This document shows positions 1-6,628 of a DNA stretch of 9,589 nucleotides, piece by piece. Position 1 is the stretch's first letter, and each line of letters opens with the position of its first letter. The translations under genes were made by a program, and so were the position numbers. A model generated the notes under the pieces. That model was not told the DNA's origin. It searched no databases and saw nothing but the letters and a program-made list of their open reading frames with translations. Source of the stretch: Acidobacteriota bacterium (GTDB lineage: Bacteria; Acidobacteriota; Thermoanaerobaculia; Multivoradales; JAHEKO01); NCBI GenBank assembly GCA_027296385.1, contig JAPUJD010000030.1, positions 1 to 9,589 on the forward strand, read 5' to 3'.

Positions 1-96
1 GGGGTCGAAGTCATCGAGTTTTCGGGGGCTGAGATCGCCCTCAAGGGCGGCGGCGGCCCAACCTGCCTGACCCGGCCGCTCGAGTGGCTGCTCTAG
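1..96 (+). CDS. C-terminal end of a probable arginine deiminase/DDAH-superfamily enzyme (partial)
   Basis: Frame 1 is open from the window edge to a TAG at 94-96 and gives the last 31 residues of a protein. They include four glycines, then P-T-C-L-T-R-P (residues 16-26), and the protein ends in W-L-L. A glycine-rich turn followed by a cysteine a few residues from the C-terminus is typical of the guanidino-group-modifying superfamily (arginine deiminase, dimethylarginine dimethylaminohydrolase, amidinotransferases). There the cysteine is the nucleophile that attacks the guanidinium carbon. On that reading Cys22 of this fragment is the catalytic residue. This is the only plus-strand gene seen. 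It converges on the transporter gene with 15 nt between the two stop codons. The substrate cannot be told from so short a piece, and the family call rests on this one motif. Confidence 0.55.
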   Translation, partial: GVEVIEFSGAEIALKGGGGPTCLTRPLEWLL

Positions 97-100
97 GCTT

Positions 101-130
101 GCATCCGGGCTCTAGCCCGCATCCGGGCTC
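101..130. repeat. 12-bp direct repeat over the transporter gene end
   Basis: GCATCCGGGCTC occurs at 101-112 and again at 119-130, 18 bases apart. The first copy lies just beyond the transporter stop codon and reaches its last base; the second lies inside its last codons. It looks like a small tandem duplication at the 3' end of the gene. It also sits in the 15-nt gap between the convergent genes. There is no T tract that would make it a terminator. Confidence 0.6.
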
Positions 131-1278
131 ACCAGCCGTCCACGCTCGCCGAGGCGCACGAGCACGATCCCGACGACCATGCCGACCAGAAAGCCATAGG
201 GGAGTCCAACGGCGAGGAGCCCGACGAGTACGACGATCGGGAACTCGCCGCGGGACTGGACGGTATCGCGGACCAGCCAAATCAGGGCCAGGGCTTCGAA
301 GAGCAGCAAGACGCCCAGAATCGGCAGGGGGAACGCCTGCGCAATGTGGTCGAACCCCGTCCCGAAGAACAGGCCGAGCGTGAGGAAGATCGAGCCGTAG
401 ATGATCACCGAGCCGCCCGTTCGCCCGCCGAATGCGTAGTGTCCGGCCATGCCCCCCGACCCATGACAGGTCGGGATCCCGCCGAACCATGGGCTGACGA
501 GGTTCATCAACCCATAGGTGATGCCGATCTTGCGTATCGTCATACGCCGCTCAGGAAACAGGTCCTCCGTGAGCTGCCGCGTGGCGAGTACAGAGTTGCC
601 GAGCGACAACGGTATCTGGGGCAGCGCCAGCAGCACGAAGCCCGAAAGAATGTCGGCGATCTGTGGCACATGCACGGCAGGCAGATGCAGACCGAAACTC
701 TGCGCCAGCTGCGCACCCTCGAGATTGAAGACGATCGCATAGGCGCAACCCAGCAGCGCCACGGGTAGCGCGGCCGGGAACCGCCGATTTCCGAGCAGTA
801 GCACGATGACGCCAAAGGCGACCGCCGCCAAGGCGTATCCTGAGACACCGTCGACCTGGACGTACTTACCGAGCGCCACCGCGGCGAGCTTGAGGCCGAG
901 CCCGAACTGGATGCCGCGGACCACGCTCTTCGGCACCACCCGTGCCAGCCAGTCGAGCAGCCCGGTCACGGCGAACACCAACATGACGACGCCAATCGCA
1001 AGGCCAGCACCGTAAAGGGTGGCGGCCGATGTCTGCTGTGCGATCACGATCGCGGCCATCGCCTTGAGTGGCTGAACGGGCATCGGCAGGCGGTATGCGA
1101 GGCCGGTGAGTATCTGCATCACACCGAACATCACGAGCACGCTCGTGCCGTCGAGTTGCGCTGCCAGCGCCACTCCAATGAGCAGCGGAACGTCCGTACC
1201 CATATCTCCGAACGCACCCGCGAGCTCGTTGCGGTCGAATCGGATCCTGGTGCGAGTTTCCACGAGGCCAGCTCCCAT
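112..1278 (-). CDS. MOT1-type molybdate/sulfate transporter
   Basis: Predicted inner-membrane transporter of 388 residues with about ten hydrophobic segments, in the MOT1 (molybdate transporter 1) branch related to SulP sulfate permeases. The family hallmarks are present: an N-terminal E-L-A-G-A-F-G-D-M-G-T-D block (18-29), P-M-P-V-Q-P-L-K-A-M (65-74), and the second signature with P-T-C-H-G-S-G-G-M-A-G-H (269-280) followed by the F-G-G-R-T-G segment (283-288). These blocks form the oxyanion-binding region in the family. Molybdate is the best guess for substrate, with sulfate possible. No STAS domain follows, unlike classical SulP proteins. ATG at 1278 is chosen; a TTG one codon upstream and a GTG at 1263 are alternatives, the GTG having GGAG 8 nt before it. 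The gene lies 40 nt after the VOC gene and is probably co-transcribed with it. No molybdenum cofactor gene is in view. Confidence 0.88.
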   Translation of the reverse strand: MGAGLVETRTRIRFDRNELAGAFGDMGTDVPLLIGVALAAQLDGTSVLVMFGVMQILTGLAYRLPMPVQPLKAMAAIVIAQQTSAATLYGAGLAIGVVMLVFAVTGLLDWLARVVPKSVVRGIQFGLGLKLAAVALGKYVQVDGVSGYALAAVAFGVIVLLLGNRRFPAALPVALLGCAYAIVFNLEGAQLAQSFGLHLPAVHVPQIADILSGFVLLALPQIPLSLGNSVLATRQLTEDLFPERRMTIRKIGITYGLMNLVSPWFGGIPTCHGSGGMAGHYAFGGRTGGSVIIYGSIFLTLGLFFGTGFDHIAQAFPLPILGVLLLFEALALIWLVRDTVQSRGEFPIVVLVGLLAVGLPYGFLVGMVVGIVLVRLGERGRLVSPDAG

Positions 1279-1318
1279 CAAGGCAGTGCGCTAAGGCGCC
1301 GGGCGAGCCAGCACTATC

Positions 1319-1702
1319 TCACGGGTCTGCCTCGCCCAGCTTCGACTGGAAGCTCATGGGAAGGCCGGTCGGTGCCTGAAGGTAGTAGATTCTCTCACCG
1401 TGTGCATCCATCGGGCCCTCGGGGTCCAGCCCGTTGGCTCTGGCCTGTTGGGCCCACGCATCCGCATCCTCGACGACGATCTGGAGCATGATGCCCGCCG
1501 GCATTCCCGGACCCTCGGGCCAGACTTCGATCCAGCTCTCGCCGGCTGGAAAAACGCAGCCCTGAAACTCGGCCGCCTCCTGTCCATCAGTCGGTGCCAC
1601 CTCGCCCCCAGCGGTGGGAAGCCCGAGGCCCTTGTCGAGAAACTCGGCCAGCTTCTCCGCCTCGGCAGAGACGGAGCAGAACCGTATTCCCAGGACTTTC
1701 AA
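1319..1702 (-). CDS. VOC-family (glyoxalase/bleomycin-resistance fold) protein
   Basis: Small protein of 127 residues, the normal length of a single vicinal-oxygen-chelate unit with two beta-alpha-beta-beta-beta modules. Its N-terminus (K-V-L-G-I-R-F-C-S-V) is the usual first strand. A W-I-E-V-W strand (57-61), a central I-M-L-Q-I-V-V-E-D segment (71-79), and H-G-E-R-I-Y-Y-L-Q-A-P-T-G (101-113) follow. Glu59 and His101 are possible metal ligands, but the C-terminal Glu of true glyoxalase I is not evident, so lactoylglutathione lyase activity should not be assumed. The start is TTG at 1702. It has a perfect AGGAGG 6 nt upstream and places the first VOC strand at the N-terminus; the frame is open further upstream to 1888, but that stretch does not look like a VOC protein. 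Substrate unknown. Confidence 0.8.
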   Translation of the reverse strand: MKVLGIRFCSVSAEAEKLAEFLDKGLGLPTAGGEVAPTDGQEAAEFQGCVFPAGESWIEVWPEGPGMPAGIMLQIVVEDADAWAQQARANGLDPEGPMDAHGERIYYLQAPTGLPMSFQSKLGEADP

Positions 1703-1708
1703 ACCCGA

Positions 1709-1714
1709 CCTCCT
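1709..1714 (-). promoter_or_regulatory. Shine-Dalgarno site fixing the VOC gene start
   Basis: AGGAGG on the minus strand lies 6 nt before the TTG at 1702. It is the strongest ribosome-binding site near any gene here and is the reason for choosing a TTG start over upstream start codons in the same frame. Confidence 0.8.
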
Positions 1715-2002
1715 CTCGTCTGGCCAGCGCCTGACCGATCTGTGTCCCCGTATGTGTGGCCGGCGGTTGGGCGGCGTCGGGGATCCTCGCGGAACCCTTC
1801 TCCCATCGAACAGCTCATCGTCGAATTGTAGCAATAGGTCCGGCACACCGAGGGCAGTGTCGGGCGTCGTCACGGAAATGCTCACCATTCACCTGGGGCC
1901 GCAGGGCGAGGTGGCCTACCTCGAGACCCTCGGTCAGCGTTTCGATCGCGTGGAGACCGAGTAGGGGAGAGCGCCGTAGTCCAGCCGCGGTGAGAGGTCC
2001 GA
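1715..2002. other. Gap without a convincing gene, between amidohydrolase and VOC gene
   Basis: About 290 bases. On the minus strand a 69-codon reading frame (ATG at 2024, stop at 1815-1817) overlaps the end of the amidohydrolase gene by 22 nt and ends with C-P-R-C (residues 57-60). It has no clear ribosome-binding site and matches no family I know. A plus-strand frame ending at 1964 is equally unsupported. I see no hairpin plus T-run terminator after the amidohydrolase stop and no good -35/-10 pair for the VOC gene. Confidence 0.4.
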
Positions 2003-3685
2003 TCAGTCCTCGTGGCCTCGCCATCCGGGTCCGCGCACGACGCGCCCCGGCGTCGCTCCGGTGTGTTCCCCGGCGCTCAGCACCGGCTCGCCGTTGACCC
2101 AGACGTGCTCGACGCCGACTGAGTACTGGTGCGGCTCCTCGAACGTCGCCAAGTCGCCGATCGTCGCCGGATCGAACACCACGACGTCGGCGAAATAGCC
2201 CGGCCGCAGGTAGCCGCGCTGGCGGATCCGCAGCTTGTCGGCCGATAGCCCGGTGAGCCGGTGCACCGCCTCGGTCAGCGGGATCACCCCCTCGTCGCGC
2301 ACGTACTTGCCGAGCAGGCGCGCGAACGTGCCGTAGGCCCGCGGGTGGGGGTTGAACTCGAGAAACACACCCTCCGGTGCGGGCGACCCGGCGTCCGAGC
2401 CGAAGCTCATGTAGGGCAGCTTGATCTTCTTGCGGATATTCTCCTCCGACATCAAGAAGTAGATGACCTCCACCCGGCTGCCATCCTCGATCACCAGATC
2501 GATCACCGTCTCCGCCGGCGTCGTACCGCGCATCTCGGCGACTTCTTTGAGCGTCTTGCCGCGCAGGTGACGGAGATCCTCGTTCTTGAAGCCCGACAGC
2601 AGCGTGCCCTCGTCGCCCGCCATCAGGCGTAGGTTCTCCCACTTGGGCGAGATTATGGCCATCTCCGCCAGCACTTTCTTGCGTACCGCCGGATCCCCGA
2701 GCCGCTTGGCCCAGGCCTCGTATCCACCCTCCTGCACCCACACCGGCATGGCCGCGTCGAGGCCCGTGGCGCCGGCGATGTAGGTGTACATGTCGGTGGA
2801 GATCTCGAGTCCCTCGGCCCGCACTTCGGCGATGCGCGCGGCTACCTCGTCGATCTTGGAGTAGTTGTCCTGCCCCGCGGCTTTGAGATGGTAGACCTCG
2901 GAGCGGATGCCGGCATCGCGGGCGATGGTGATCAACTCCTCCAGCGCTTCGAGCAGGGAGTAGCTCTCGTTGCGGATGTGCGAGATGTACATGCCGTCGT
3001 ACTCGGCCGCGACCCGAGCCAGCGCGATGAGCTCGTCGGTCTCGGCGAAGAAGGCGGGAGCGTAGATCAAGGACGAGCCGACGCCGAGCGCGCCCTCCTT
3101 CATCGCAGTCCGCACCAAGGCCTTCATGCGCTCGAGCTCGTCGGCCGATGGCGCTCGGTTCTCTAAGCCCAGCTCGTGGATGCGCACGGTCGTGGCGCCG
3201 ACGAACGAAGCGACGTTCGGGGCCACGCCCCGACGCTCGAGGAACTCCAGGTACTCGCCCAGCGTCGTCCACTCGATGTCGTATTCGATCAGCGACTGCC
3301 GGCTCTTGTTGTAGACGCTCATCTCCTCGTTCCACGGCCCGTAGGACCAACCTTCGCCAAACACCTCGAGGGTGACGCCCTGGCGGATGTCGGCCTGCGA
3401 GAGCCCGTCCTCGATCAACGAATCGGTGGCCCAACTGAGCATGTTGATGAAGCCGGGAGCCACGGCCCTGCCGGTGGCGTCAATCTCTACCGCGCCGCGC
3501 CAGCGGCCTTTGCCACCGACGGCCGCGATGCGGTCGCCGACGATGACGACGTCGCCAATCACAGGCTCACCGAGCGTGCCGTCGTACACCGTGCCGCCGC
3601 GAATCACCACGTCAGCCGATTGCGGCGGAGTGCAGGCCGCGATCGCCATCCCTAATCCAATCCAACCCCAGCCTGCTCGTCGCAT
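2003..3685 (-). CDS. Lipoprotein amidohydrolase, D-aminoacylase (N-acyl-D-amino-acid deacylase) family
   Basis: A 560-residue metal-dependent amidohydrolase. It starts at ATG 3685, with AAGGGG 7 nt upstream, and has a lipoprotein signal: Arg-Arg, a hydrophobic stretch, then A-I-A-A-C with lipid-bearing Cys18. The protein should be membrane-anchored outside the cytoplasm. The N-terminal beta-sandwich strand (A-D-V-V-I-R-G-G-T-V-Y-D-G, 24-36) and the closing C-terminal strand (P-G-Y-F-A-D-V-V-V-F-D, 495-505) are typical of the D-aminoacylase/dihydroorotase-like fold. Histidines in Y-I-S-H-I-R-N-E (His236) and V-Y-H-L-K (His266), and Asp431 in F-G-S-D-A-G-S, match late metal ligands and the catalytic Asp. 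The first ligand pair, normally HxH after P-G-F-I-D, is replaced by L-S-W (83-85), and the bridging Cys region reads F-G-E-G-W (109-113). It may thus belong to a divergent subfamily with a different metal site or substrate. The family removes acyl groups from N-acyl-D-amino acids. Confidence 0.85.
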   Translation of the reverse strand: MRRAGWGWIGLGMAIAACTPPQSADVVIRGGTVYDGTLGEPVIGDVVIVGDRIAAVGGKGRWRGAVEIDATGRAVAPGFINMLSWATDSLIEDGLSQADIRQGVTLEVFGEGWSYGPWNEEMSVYNKSRQSLIEYDIEWTTLGEYLEFLERRGVAPNVASFVGATTVRIHELGLENRAPSADELERMKALVRTAMKEGALGVGSSLIYAPAFFAETDELIALARVAAEYDGMYISHIRNESYSLLEALEELITIARDAGIRSEVYHLKAAGQDNYSKIDEVAARIAEVRAEGLEISTDMYTYIAGATGLDAAMPVWVQEGGYEAWAKRLGDPAVRKKVLAEMAIISPKWENLRLMAGDEGTLLSGFKNEDLRHLRGKTLKEVAEMRGTTPAETVIDLVIEDGSRVEVIYFLMSEENIRKKIKLPYMSFGSDAGSPAPEGVFLEFNPHPRAYGTFARLLGKYVRDEGVIPLTEAVHRLTGLSADKLRIRQRGYLRPGYFADVVVFDPATIGDLATFEEPHQYSVGVEHVWVNGEPVLSAGEHTGATPGRVVRGPGWRGHED

Positions 3686-4046
3686 CTGTGTGCCCCTTCG
3701 ACCCCTGTGTGGATGCACCGTCCCCGTGCCTTCGTACCGCGGCCTTGATTCCCCCGAGTCTACCGGGTGCGCCGCAGCCGAGATTCCAGGGCTCGACGCG
3801 CACGGCGGCCGGCCCAACAACGTGAAGGTCTCCAGCCGCAAGCGCCCGTGGCCCTGGCCGCCGGGTTAGTGCGGCACTACTCGACGGTGCTCGACCAGGC
3901 AAGTGGGAAGGCTCTGGCGCCGTCGCGTCAACGACCACTGTTTGGCCGTCCGCCGCAGCCCAATCCGGGCCAACTCGCAGGAGCGGAACTGCAAAGGCAG
4001 CACCAGAAGATTCCCGCTGAGAGATGCGGCGGGGACGGGTGACCGG
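3686..4046. other. Intergenic stretch between ABC transporter and amidohydrolase genes
   Basis: About 360 bases with no gene I can support. Open frames on both strands are rich in Arg, Pro and Ala and look like chance frames in GC-rich DNA. The region must hold the amidohydrolase leader and perhaps its promoter. A TTGACG on the minus strand near 3930 resembles a -35 box, but nothing like a -10 box sits 16-19 nt beyond it. No terminator hairpin with a T run follows the ABC gene stop. Confidence 0.4.
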
Positions 4047-5909
4047 TCAGTCGCGGGGCAAGCCGCCGCCGGTCGCCGGCTGGGGCGAGGGCACGACATC
4101 CTTCACCGACTCCAGCGTGAAGTCCTCACCCGGATTGATGAACTGGTCCATCTCCAGGTGGTGTTGCTTCTCGTAGAGCTCACGATAGCGTCCGGCCGCC
4201 GCTAGCAGCTCGTGGTGGGTGCCGCGCTCGACGATCTCGCCGTGCTCCATGACGAGGATCTGGTCGGCGTTGCGGATCGTCGAGAGACGGTGGGCGATGG
4301 CGAAGGTGGTACGACCCTGCTTGAGGCGCTTGAAGCCCTCCTGGATCGCCGCCTCGTTCTCGCTGTCGAGGCTCGAGGTCGCCTCGTCGAGGATGAGAAT
4401 GCTCGGATCGGCGAGCGTCGCTCGAGCGATCGAAACCCGCTGCCGCTGGCCACCGGAGAGCTTCACTCCGCGCTCACCGATGATCGTGTCGTAGCCTTCG
4501 TCGAAGCCGGTGATGAACTCGTCGCATCGCGCCAGACGCCCGGCTTCCTCGATGTCCTCCCGCCTCGCCCCCGGCCGGCCGAAGGCGATGTTCTCGCCGA
4601 TGGTGCCGTCGAAGAGGAAATCATCCTGCAGGACCACCGCGATCCGCCTTCGGTAGTCGTGCATCCGCACGTCACTCAGATCGTGGCCGTCCACCGTCAC
4701 GCGCCCCTCCTGGGGGTGGCGGAAGCCCATGACGAGACTGATGACCGTACTCTTGCCCGCGCCGCTCGAACCGACGAGCGCAGTGGTGGTGCCGGCAGGA
4801 GCGTCGAAGCTGACGTTCTTGAGCACCGGCCGATCCTCGTTGTACTCGAAATCTACCTTCTCGAAGATGATGTGCCCGCGCACCTGCTCCAGCGCGACGG
4901 CGCCCGAGATCTCGGTCTCCGCCTGTTCCGAGAGCACCTCGCGGATGCGGTCGAGACCGGCGAACGCTTCCGTAAACTGAGTCCCGATGTTCGACATCTG
5001 CACCAGCGGCCGTACCAGCAGGCCGGTGAACATGACGAACATGAAGATCTCGCCCACCGTCATGCGTCCGGCGAGCACCTCGTGGGCGCCGACGATGCTC
5101 ATCACCACGCCGACGATGCCGAAGATCAGGGTGGAGATACTGGTGATGCCCGCGACGCCGACCATCGACTTGGCGACGTTGCGCAGCAAGCGGTGGACGC
5201 CGGCGGTGAAGATGCGTTCCTCCCGCTTCTCTGCGGTGTAGGCTTTGATCACCCGGATGCCGCCGAGCGACTCGGTCAGTCGCCCCGTGACCTCCGCCTG
5301 GATTTTGCCGCGCTCGCGAAAGATCGGCCGGATCCGGGAGAACCCCACCACCATCACCGCGCCGAAGCCGGCGAGGCAGACGAGGGTGAGGGAGGTGAGA
5401 CGCCAATTGAGCCAGAGGAGCACACCGAGGGCGATGACGGCGCTGAACAAGCCGCCGATCATCTGCACGAACCCGGTGCCCACGAGATTCCGGACACCTT
5501 CGGCATCGGTCATGATGCGTGAGATCATCTCGCCGCTCTTGTGGTCCTCGTAGTAGCTCACCGGCAGGCGTCCGATGTGGCGCTGGACGCGCCGCCTCAA
5601 ATCGACGATGGCCCGCTGGCCGGCCACTCCAAGCATCACCGTCAGCGTGAACGACGTGGCGGCGTTGATCATCGTCGCACCGATGGCGGCGACAGCAATC
5701 CACTTCAAATACTCAACCTTGCCCTGACCGATGACGTCGTCGATAAGAAACTTGGTCGACGCTGGCAGTACCATGCCCGCGGTGCGGGAGATGATCAGCA
5801 ACACGAACCCTAGCGCCATGCGTTTTCGGTAGCGCCAGACGAGGTCCCGGACCTCGGGCCAAACGTCCGTCCACTCGAACTTCTTCTTGCTCTTCTCTTC
5901 GTCGCTCAT
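4047..5909 (-). CDS. ABC exporter, fused permease and ATPase (MsbA/BmrA type half-transporter)
   Basis: A 620-residue type IV ABC exporter subunit. Residues 1-330 form the transmembrane domain with about six membrane helices, including the G-E-M-I-S-R-I coupling region (126-132). The nucleotide-binding domain follows with all elements intact: aromatic A-loop Tyr356, Walker A G-S-S-G-A-G-K-S-T (380-388), Q-loop Gln428, signature L-S-G-G-Q (484-488), Walker B I-L-I-L-D-E with catalytic Glu509, D-loop S-L-D (513-515) and H-loop His540. It should be an active ATPase working as a homodimer, since no second half-transporter is adjacent. Lipids, lipid-linked molecules or hydrophobic drugs are usual substrates; the sequence does not say which. 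A charged N-terminus (E-E-K-S-K-K-K) and a non-conserved 50-residue C-terminal tail flank the core. ATG 5909 is chosen because it gives the normal family length; only a weak ribosome-binding site (GCGGTAAG) precedes it. Confidence 0.93.
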   Translation of the reverse strand: MSDEEKSKKKFEWTDVWPEVRDLVWRYRKRMALGFVLLIISRTAGMVLPASTKFLIDDVIGQGKVEYLKWIAVAAIGATMINAATSFTLTVMLGVAGQRAIVDLRRRVQRHIGRLPVSYYEDHKSGEMISRIMTDAEGVRNLVGTGFVQMIGGLFSAVIALGVLLWLNWRLTSLTLVCLAGFGAVMVVGFSRIRPIFRERGKIQAEVTGRLTESLGGIRVIKAYTAEKREERIFTAGVHRLLRNVAKSMVGVAGITSISTLIFGIVGVVMSIVGAHEVLAGRMTVGEIFMFVMFTGLLVRPLVQMSNIGTQFTEAFAGLDRIREVLSEQAETEISGAVALEQVRGHIIFEKVDFEYNEDRPVLKNVSFDAPAGTTTALVGSSGAGKSTVISLVMGFRHPQEGRVTVDGHDLSDVRMHDYRRRIAVVLQDDFLFDGTIGENIAFGRPGARREDIEEAGRLARCDEFITGFDEGYDTIIGERGVKLSGGQRQRVSIARATLADPSILILDEATSSLDSENEAAIQEGFKRLKQGRTTFAIAHRLSTIRNADQILVMEHGEIVERGTHHELLAAAGRYRELYEKQHHLEMDQFINPGEDFTLESVKDVVPSPQPATGGGLPRD

Positions 5910-6074
5910 CGCTTACCGCTCGTGGTCGGGCAGCCTATCGCACCGCGGTCCTCGTTGAGGGCGAGAGAACCGCCTCCTGGTGAGCATCCGGTCTCATCTG
6001 ACCCCCATCCTCCTGACCTGCGTCGCGTGCCCGGACACCCGGCCTGACGACGACCCGGCGCAGGGCTGCAACGA

Positions 6075-6623
6075 TCAGCCGCCGCCAGGATCTTCGAGCT
6101 CGATGCCAAGGCCGTCGGCGATCCGGTTGGCGTAGGCGTAGTAGGCAGTGACCTCGACGAGGTCGAGGATATCCCGGTCGCTGAAGCCGGCATCGCGCAA
6201 CCTCTCGGCGTCGACGCGGGTCACGGCGCCGGGCGCGCGGGTTAGACGGTCGGCGAAGCGCAGCATCTCCAACCGCCTTGGCTCCAGGTCGGCGGTCGCG
6301 TAGTTGCCCTCGATCGCCGCCGCCAGCTCATCGTCCTTCAGCGCCCGGCGCAGACCGCGCCGGTGGTGGACGATTCAGTAGTGGCACTCGTTGATCTGGC
6401 TGACCACCAGGGCGATCATCTCGCGCTCTGCCCGGCGCAGGCTGCGTGTCGGTGACATGACTGCGCGGTAGAGCTCGTAGTGACTGGCCAGTCCGGCGGG
6501 GTGTAGCGAGTGAACGCGCATGATGTTGTCGAGGGCTCCGCTGCTCGGGTCTCGCACCCGGGCGTAGAGCTACTCGAGCTCACCCTCGGCTTGTGCCGGC
6601 GCAATGGTCTTTATCCAAGACAC
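6075..6623 (-). CDS. AhpD-like peroxidase-related protein, candidate selenoprotein (in-frame UGA at codon 83, UAG at codon 18)
   Basis: One continuous 182-codon frame, from GTG 6623 to TGA 6075-6077, encodes an alkylhydroperoxidase D-like/carboxymuconolactone decarboxylase-fold protein of the peroxidase-related group. Such proteins reduce peroxides through a CxxC site. The N-terminus (S-W-I-K-T-I, 2-7), the D-N-I-M-R-V-H-S-L-H-P block (32-42) and the active-site helix are all in frame. Glu68, Cys80 and His87 have the same spacing as Glu118, Cys130 and His137 of M. tuberculosis AhpD. Codon 83, where AhpD has peroxidatic Cys133, is UGA, followed by a SECIS-like hairpin (separate entry), so Cys-His-Tyr-Sec is likely. 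Codon 18 is UAG within E-L-E-stop-L-Y-A-R, where Glu or Lys would be expected; this is unexplained. Apart from the two stops there is no frameshift. The gene starts 5 nt after the peptidase stop, suggesting translational coupling. Alternative: a decaying pseudogene. Family call is firm; selenoprotein status about 0.7. Confidence 0.75.
6330..6377 (-). promoter_or_regulatory. Candidate bacterial SECIS element with its UGA
   Basis: UGA is at 6377-6375 on the minus strand. Directly after it, AUCGUCC (6374-6368) pairs perfectly with GGACGAU (6336-6330). Inside, CCGGCGC (6363-6357) pairs with GCGCCGG (6351-6345), closing a five-base GGUCU loop (6356-6352). The two stems are separated by internal loops of 4 and 8 nt. 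The loop begins 18 nt after the UGA. From memory, E. coli fdhF has its GGUCU loop at the same distance, and the loop G and U contact SelB there. Arg-Arg-Gly-Leu-Arg-Arg is encoded here, so part of the symmetry could come from coding constraint in GC-rich DNA. The 7-bp outer stem is not explained that way. Confidence 0.7.
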
Positions 6624-6628
6624 GCGAT

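Noticed and set aside
1703..1888. Longer version of the VOC protein starting at ATG 1888
   Set aside because: The extra 62 residues do not look like a VOC protein, while TTG 1702 has a perfect AGGAGG at the best spacing and begins exactly at the first domain strand.
1815..3434. A 539-codon minus-strand open frame overlapping the amidohydrolase gene in another frame
   Set aside because: The translation is Arg/Gly/His-rich with no domain; it is the +1 shadow of the clearly recognisable amidohydrolase in GC-rich DNA.
3866..4099. A 77-codon minus-strand frame running from the ABC gene end into the intergenic gap
   Set aside because: It overlaps the 3' end of the ABC gene, has no convincing ribosome-binding site and matches no known family.
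4212..5522. A 436-codon plus-strand open frame opposite the ABC transporter gene
   Set aside because: Antisense to a complete ABC exporter with all catalytic motifs; its Asp/His/Glu-rich translation is an artefact.
5910..6074. AGGAGG followed by a short ATG frame, and a CCGG hairpin, in the gap before the ABC gene
   Set aside because: The frames are only 4 and 20 codons long with poor spacing, and the hairpin has a 4-bp stem and no T run, so neither a leader peptide nor a terminator is supported.
6375..6557. Reading the AhpD-like gene as two separate small proteins split at the UGA
   Set aside because: Both halves are in one frame and together make one complete domain of normal length, with the break exactly at the active-site residue.
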